Source of the DNA: an uncultured Prevotellaceae bacterium
GTDB lineage: Bacteria; Bacteroidota; Bacteroidia; Bacteroidales; Bacteroidaceae
Length of the DNA stretch: 45,177 nucleotides
Direction: 5' to 3'
NCBI GenBank assembly: GCA_900317305.1
Contig: ONGG01000023.1
Coordinates: forward strand, 1 to 45,177
Positions within the stretch are counted from its first letter, which is position 1, and the number at the start of each line of letters is the position of its first letter. Of the stretch, positions 41,858 through 45,177 are shown piece after piece. The notes beneath the pieces were generated by a model. The model searched no databases. It saw only the letters and a list, made by a program, of their open reading frames with translations, and had not been told where the DNA came from. The translations under genes were made by a program, and so were the position numbers.

Positions 41858-43099
41858 ATGACAACACCCATCAGCAACAAAGAAGAGCAGATTCTGGTGA
41901 GCATCACCGGACAAGACCGGCCAGGCCTCACCGCCTCGGTCATGGGCATCCTGGCCCGCTATGAAGCCCAGATTCTCGACATCGGCCAGGCCGACATCCA
42001 CAGCACCCTCTCGCTGGGCATCCTCATCCGCATCGACGAGATGCACTCTGGACAGGTGATGAAGGAATTGCTCTTCAAGGCCACCGAACTGGGCGTGAAC
42101 ATCGGTTTCTCGCCCATCAGCGACGACGAATACGAGGCATGGGTGGGCCGGCAAGGCAAAAACCGCTATATCCTCACGCTGATAGGGCGCACCCTCTCGG
42201 CAGCACAGATCGAGGCTGCCACGAAGGTGATCGCCAACCAGGGCGTGAACATCGACTCCATCCTACGCCTCACCGGCAGGAGGAGCATACGCCAGCCACA
42301 GCAGAACAGCCGGGCGTGCATACAGTTCTCACTCCGTGGGTCGATAGACCGCCGCGAGATGCAAGAGCAACTGATGCGCCTCTCATCCGACATGGACGTG
42401 GACTTCTCGCTCCAGCGCGACGACATGTACCGGCGCATGCGCCGACTCATCTGCTTCGATATGGACTCCACGCTCATCCAGACCGAGTGTATCGACGAAC
42501 TCGCCATGCGAGCCGGCGTGGGCGACCAGGTGAAGGCCATCACCGAGAGTGCCATGCGGGGCGAGATCGACTTCAAGGAAAGCTTCACCAAACGGGTGGC
42601 GCTGCTCAAAGGACTCGACGTGAGCGTGATGCGCGACATCGCCGAGAACCTGCCCATCACCGAGGGTGTGGACCGCCTGATGGCCGTGCTGAAACGCTGT
42701 GGCTACAAGATAGCCATCCTGAGCGGAGGATTCACCTACTTCGGCGAATACCTGCAGCGGCGCTACGGCATCGACTATATGTATGCCAATGAACTCGAGG
42801 TGGATGACGACGGCAAACTCACCGGACGCTACCTGGGCGAGGTGGTAGACGGGCACCGCAAGGCCGAACTGCTCAAACTCATCGCACAGGTGGAGAAAGT
42901 GAACCTGGCACAGACCATCGCCGTAGGCGACGGTGCCAACGACCTGCCGATGATCAGCCAGGCCGGACTGGGCATCGCCTTCCATGCCAAGCCGCGCGTG
43001 GTGGCCAACGCCCGCCAGTCGATCAACACCATCGGCATCGACGGCGTACTCTACTTCCTCGGATTCAAGGACTCCTATCTGGGAGAAGACGGCAACTAA
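41858..43099 (+). CDS. serB: Phosphoserine phosphatase with N-terminal ACT domains
   Basis: 413 aa. Two ACT-type regulatory stretches (residues about 10-90 and 100-175; first begins ILVSITGQDRPGLTASVMGI) are followed by a HAD phosphatase: ICFDMDSTLIQTECIDELA (motif I), ILSGGFTYFGEYL (motif II) and GDGANDLPMISQAGLGIAF (motif III). It hydrolyses phosphoserine to serine, the last step of serine synthesis. The ATG at 41858 (MTTPISNKEE) is used; a TTG 15 nt upstream would extend it. The gene follows copA by 75 nt. Confidence 0.95.
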   Translation: MTTPISNKEEQILVSITGQDRPGLTASVMGILARYEAQILDIGQADIHSTLSLGILIRIDEMHSGQVMKELLFKATELGVNIGFSPISDDEYEAWVGRQGKNRYILTLIGRTLSAAQIEAATKVIANQGVNIDSILRLTGRRSIRQPQQNSRACIQFSLRGSIDRREMQEQLMRLSSDMDVDFSLQRDDMYRRMRRLICFDMDSTLIQTECIDELAMRAGVGDQVKAITESAMRGEIDFKESFTKRVALLKGLDVSVMRDIAENLPITEGVDRLMAVLKRCGYKIAILSGGFTYFGEYLQRRYGIDYMYANELEVDDDGKLTGRYLGEVVDGHRKAELLKLIAQVEKVNLAQTIAVGDGANDLPMISQAGLGIAFHAKPRVVANARQSINTIGIDGVLYFLGFKDSYLGEDGN

Positions 43100-43138
43100 T
43101 CTGAAAACAGCCAAAACAAACCATCAACATACCAGCCT

Positions 43139-43843
43139 ATGCCTACCTATATCAGGAAAACCATCAAACTGCTGCCTTGGGTGAACCTCAACATCAGCAA
43201 GACAGGACCCAGCCTGTCGATAGGTCCGAGAGGAGCCAAACTCAACATCAGCCGAAAGGGCGTGTACGTGAACTCGAGCATCCGGGGCACCGGGGTGTAC
43301 AACAAGACCAAACTGAGCACCAGCCTGGTATGGGCACTTGCAGTGGCCGCCGTCGTCATCGGCATCGGCTACTACCTGGGCATCACTCTGCATAATTTCA
43401 ACCTCTTCGTGGGCATATGCGTGGCCGGCGTAATCCTGGGCATCGTGACCTTCTTCGTGGCACGCAACATCAAGCACGCGCCCGCCGAGGAGGACGACGA
43501 CATCGAGGAGGCCCCCACCCGGAAAAAGACGACCTCGACAAAATCGAAAAGCACGAAGACCACACGCAAGGGAGGCACCAACACTGGCGAGCGCCGTACC
43601 GAGCGCACCGACAAGGCCTCGGCCAAAGCCTACATCAGCGAGGTGGAGAGCCTGATGGACAAGATGGCCGATGCCAACACGGTGGAGGAACTGGAACAGG
43701 CCCACTCCGAAATCCTCGACATCATGTACACCAACATCAAGCCTCTGGGAGTGAAAGTGCTGGGCATGGAGTTCAAAGATGCCATGGCAGCCATTGAGCG
43801 CGACTACGCCGAAGGCCTGCGCCAACTCAACGGGAGCGAATGA
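43139..43843 (+). CDS. DUF4236 membrane protein
   Basis: 234 aa. The N-terminal 55 residues (RKTIKLLPWVNLNISKTGPS, then LSIGPRGAKLNISRKGVYV and GTGVYN) match the DUF4236 domain. Two membrane segments follow (LVWALAVAAVVIGIGYYLGI; LFVGICVAGVILGIVTFFVA), then a Lys/Thr-rich linker and a helical C-terminal domain (KAYISEVESLMDKMADANTV). Function of the domain is not known. Its end overlaps the convergent rhomboid gene by 17 nt. Confidence 0.85.
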   Translation: MPTYIRKTIKLLPWVNLNISKTGPSLSIGPRGAKLNISRKGVYVNSSIRGTGVYNKTKLSTSLVWALAVAAVVIGIGYYLGITLHNFNLFVGICVAGVILGIVTFFVARNIKHAPAEEDDDIEEAPTRKKTTSTKSKSTKTTRKGGTNTGERRTERTDKASAKAYISEVESLMDKMADANTVEELEQAHSEILDIMYTNIKPLGVKVLGMEFKDAMAAIERDYAEGLRQLNGSE

Positions 43844-44366
43844 CCCGACTTGCCCTGACGAGCGCCACACCCGCCACAAAACAGTAGAGGTGCATGCCCA
43901 CCGCCACCCCACCGGCACACAGGCCCGGCACCTGCCAAAGGAGCAGGAGGGCACAACACCGCCAACGTCGAGGCCAGCGGTGCACCTGCATGCCCATAAG
44001 GGCAAAGACCATCCCCGACAGGCCCACCACCATCGTCGGCCCGGCATCAGGGTGTATCCAGCAGTAGGGCCATGCTGCCACCCATGACGGACAGCAGCAG
44101 GCCACCACAAACGCACCAAGCAGGTGACGGCACCGAATGTCGCAGAAAAAGACCACCTGCCATAGCACATACACATTGACCACGGCATGGAGCAAGCCCA
44201 CATGCACCAACGGATGGAGCAGGCGCGAGACGAGGGTGGCATCAGGCCCTATTCCTGCCGGGCACACGGAAGCGATACGGCATCCGGCCATGTGGACCAG
44301 CGACACCAGCAGCACCGCTACGCCGACAAGAAGCGCGACAGCCTTCGCATGGTCTCTATCCTGCAT
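43827..44366 (-). CDS. Rhomboid family intramembrane serine protease
   Basis: 179 aa, about six hydrophobic segments. The rhomboid signature is complete: HAVVN (His60-Asn64), VGLSGMVFALMG with Ser117 in GxSG, and GMHLYCFVAG with His159. This gives the Ser-His dyad of the family. The start at 44366 (MQDRDHAKAVALL) is chosen because the membrane domain begins soon after; an in-frame Met at 44450 lies further inside the preceding gene. It overlaps the upstream basic-protein gene by 49 nt. The substrate is unknown. Cys and Trp content is unusually high. Confidence 0.8.
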   Translation of the reverse strand: MQDRDHAKAVALLVGVAVLLVSLVHMAGCRIASVCPAGIGPDATLVSRLLHPLVHVGLLHAVVNVYVLWQVVFFCDIRCRHLLGAFVVACCCPSWVAAWPYCWIHPDAGPTMVVGLSGMVFALMGMQVHRWPRRWRCCALLLLWQVPGLCAGGVAVGMHLYCFVAGVALVRASRVIRSR

Positions 44367-44773
44367 CTCTTTTTCTCCTCCACCACTATGGCATGCGCAC
44401 TGCTCACCGAAAGATAAAATCGGGGAGCCTCCTGGTTGACCACAACCCACACCAGTCGATTCAAAGGCCAGTCGGGATGGATGGCCGACAAGCGCCGAAC
44501 CCGACGGTGAATCTCTCCATACATCTCACGCTTGAGGGCGTTGCAACGAGGCGGAATCGTACCTCGCTCCATGGCGCGGACCACACGAAGGGCACGCTCC
44601 TCGCTCACCCAAAACCGCCGTGAGGGATGGTTCACGGCACGCGACAGCACCTCCTCCACGCGGGCATTGATCGTTGTGTTGAACAAGTGATTGAATACCT
44701 CAAGCAAATTACGGCCCCTGTCGTCGCGGTATTCGAACGACGTGCGATGAGCCTTTCGTCTCAATGTTCTCAT
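44318..44773 (-). CDS. Basic protein of unknown function
   Basis: 151 aa, Arg-rich (MRTLRRKAHRTSFEYRDDRG; EIHRRVRRLSAIHPDWPLNR), helical, no signal or membrane segment. It resembles no family I can name; a nucleic-acid-binding role is possible from charge only. The start at 44773 fits a transcript from the TATCTTTG promoter at 44812-44819; Met at 44809 is too close to the promoter. Overlaps the rhomboid gene by 49 nt. Confidence 0.65.
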   Translation of the reverse strand: MRTLRRKAHRTSFEYRDDRGRNLLEVFNHLFNTTINARVEEVLSRAVNHPSRRFWVSEERALRVVRAMERGTIPPRCNALKREMYGEIHRRVRRLSAIHPDWPLNRLVWVVVNQEAPRFYLSVSSAHAIVVEEKKRCRIETMRRLSRFLSA

Positions 44774-44811
44774 GGTAAAAAATAATGTGTTATCCTGTTT
44801 GATTTCCATTA

Positions 44812-44843
44812 CAAAGATACACGCGGGGCGCACCCTTTTGCAA
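44812..44843 (-). promoter_or_regulatory. Promoter of the basic protein/rhomboid pair
   Basis: Minus-strand TTG (44843-44841), 21 bp, TATCTTTG (44819-44812). The start near 44805 leaves a leader of about 32 nt before 44773. Confidence 0.6.
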
Positions 44844-45011
44844 GAAAGGTGGAGACAAAAACGTGCAAAGCCATGTCCACACAGCGTTCCGCCTCTGTAA
44901 GCGACTGTCATTCAACCGGTTCAATGAGCAACAAAATCTTCATGTCAATATGGACGAAGAAACCACCTGCCATCAATCATCAACGTCAGAAACGTTGTTG
45001 ACGAAGCAGCG

Positions 45012-45071
45012 GTAATGTCTGAACTCCTTGAAAAAAGAGTAATGTCTGAACTTCTGAACTCCTGAACTCCT
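45012..45071 (-). repeat. GTTCAG-family intergenic repeat, copy E (inverted)
   Basis: On the minus strand: AGGAGTTCAGGAGTTCAG, AAGTTCAGACATTACTC, TTTTTTCAAGGAGTTCAG, ACATTAC. Same core as copies A and D in the opposite orientation. The rest of the gap from 44844 to the window end shows no clear gene. Confidence 0.75.
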
Positions 45072-45177
45072 ATAATAATACTAAAGTTTCGCAAGTGAAT
45101 ATTCATTCATCATGCGACTAATTTATACATTTGATATAGCTTATGGAACTTTGGATTCCCGTCAATAACAGCAGAAA

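Noticed and set aside
45126-45177. TACATTTG box and a partial ORF starting at 45143 (MELWIPVNNS)
   Set aside because: No -33 element, only 11 codons before the window end, and too short to judge.

Overview
The window looks like chromosome from a Prevotella/Segatella-type member of the Bacteroidota. This rests on the repeated Bacteroidota promoter pattern (TTTG or TTG, 19-20 bp, TAnnTTTG), a primary sigma factor of the short Bacteroidota type (287 aa), a DPP-IV serine peptidase, a giant BspA-type leucine-rich surface protein, T9SS-like C-terminal tails, and tandem deoxynucleoside kinases. No rRNA, tRNA, CRISPR array, transposase or integrase was found by reading the sequence.

Left part (1-11.4 kb). 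rpoD is followed on the same strand by a secreted protein and a compact HprK-like kinase / S26 signal-peptidase-like / PqqD-like trio, ended by a strong hairpin. This resembles an orphan RiPP-maturation cassette without a visible precursor or cyclase. On the minus strand, iorA-iorB-aminotransferase overlap by 4 nt each and form an aryl-pyruvate oxidoreductase operon. Next come DPP-IV with a DUF4861 protein, then a small HAD hydrolase preceded by a three-copy tandem repeat. Each repeat copy carries a leftward promoter, and the hairpins between copies keep their pairing while changing sequence.

Middle part (11.8-30 kb) is phage-derived and odd. A LexA/CI-like repressor (minus) faces three rightward genes, including a 930-aa virion-like protein, across a region with two overlapping face-to-face promoters. 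Host-like genes follow: an ECF sigma, probable anti-sigma, secreted protein and outer-membrane protein operon, a small membrane protein, and a 689-aa one-TM protein. A leftward phage block then runs from a probable major capsid protein (29.9 kb) through head-tail connector candidates, a 1124-aa tail fibre/spike with a beta-helix-like C-terminal half, a collagen-like small ORF, an amidase endolysin and a holin to two unknown proteins (21.5 kb). No terminase, portal or integrase is recognisable, so this is either a decayed prophage or a domesticated virion locus.

Right part (30-45 kb). Three secreted/surface proteins come first: a cohesin-like plus dockerin-repeat protein, a 1952-aa BspA-LRR protein with EF-hand-like loops and a dockerin-like segment, and a secreted protein with a T9SS-like tail. 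Then come two tandem deoxynucleoside kinases, a copper-type P1B ATPase that appears to lack its nucleotide-binding domain, serB with ACT domains, a DUF4236 membrane protein, and a rhomboid protease overlapping an unknown basic protein. A GGAGTTCA/GTTCAGACATTACTC repeat family is scattered between genes across the whole window.
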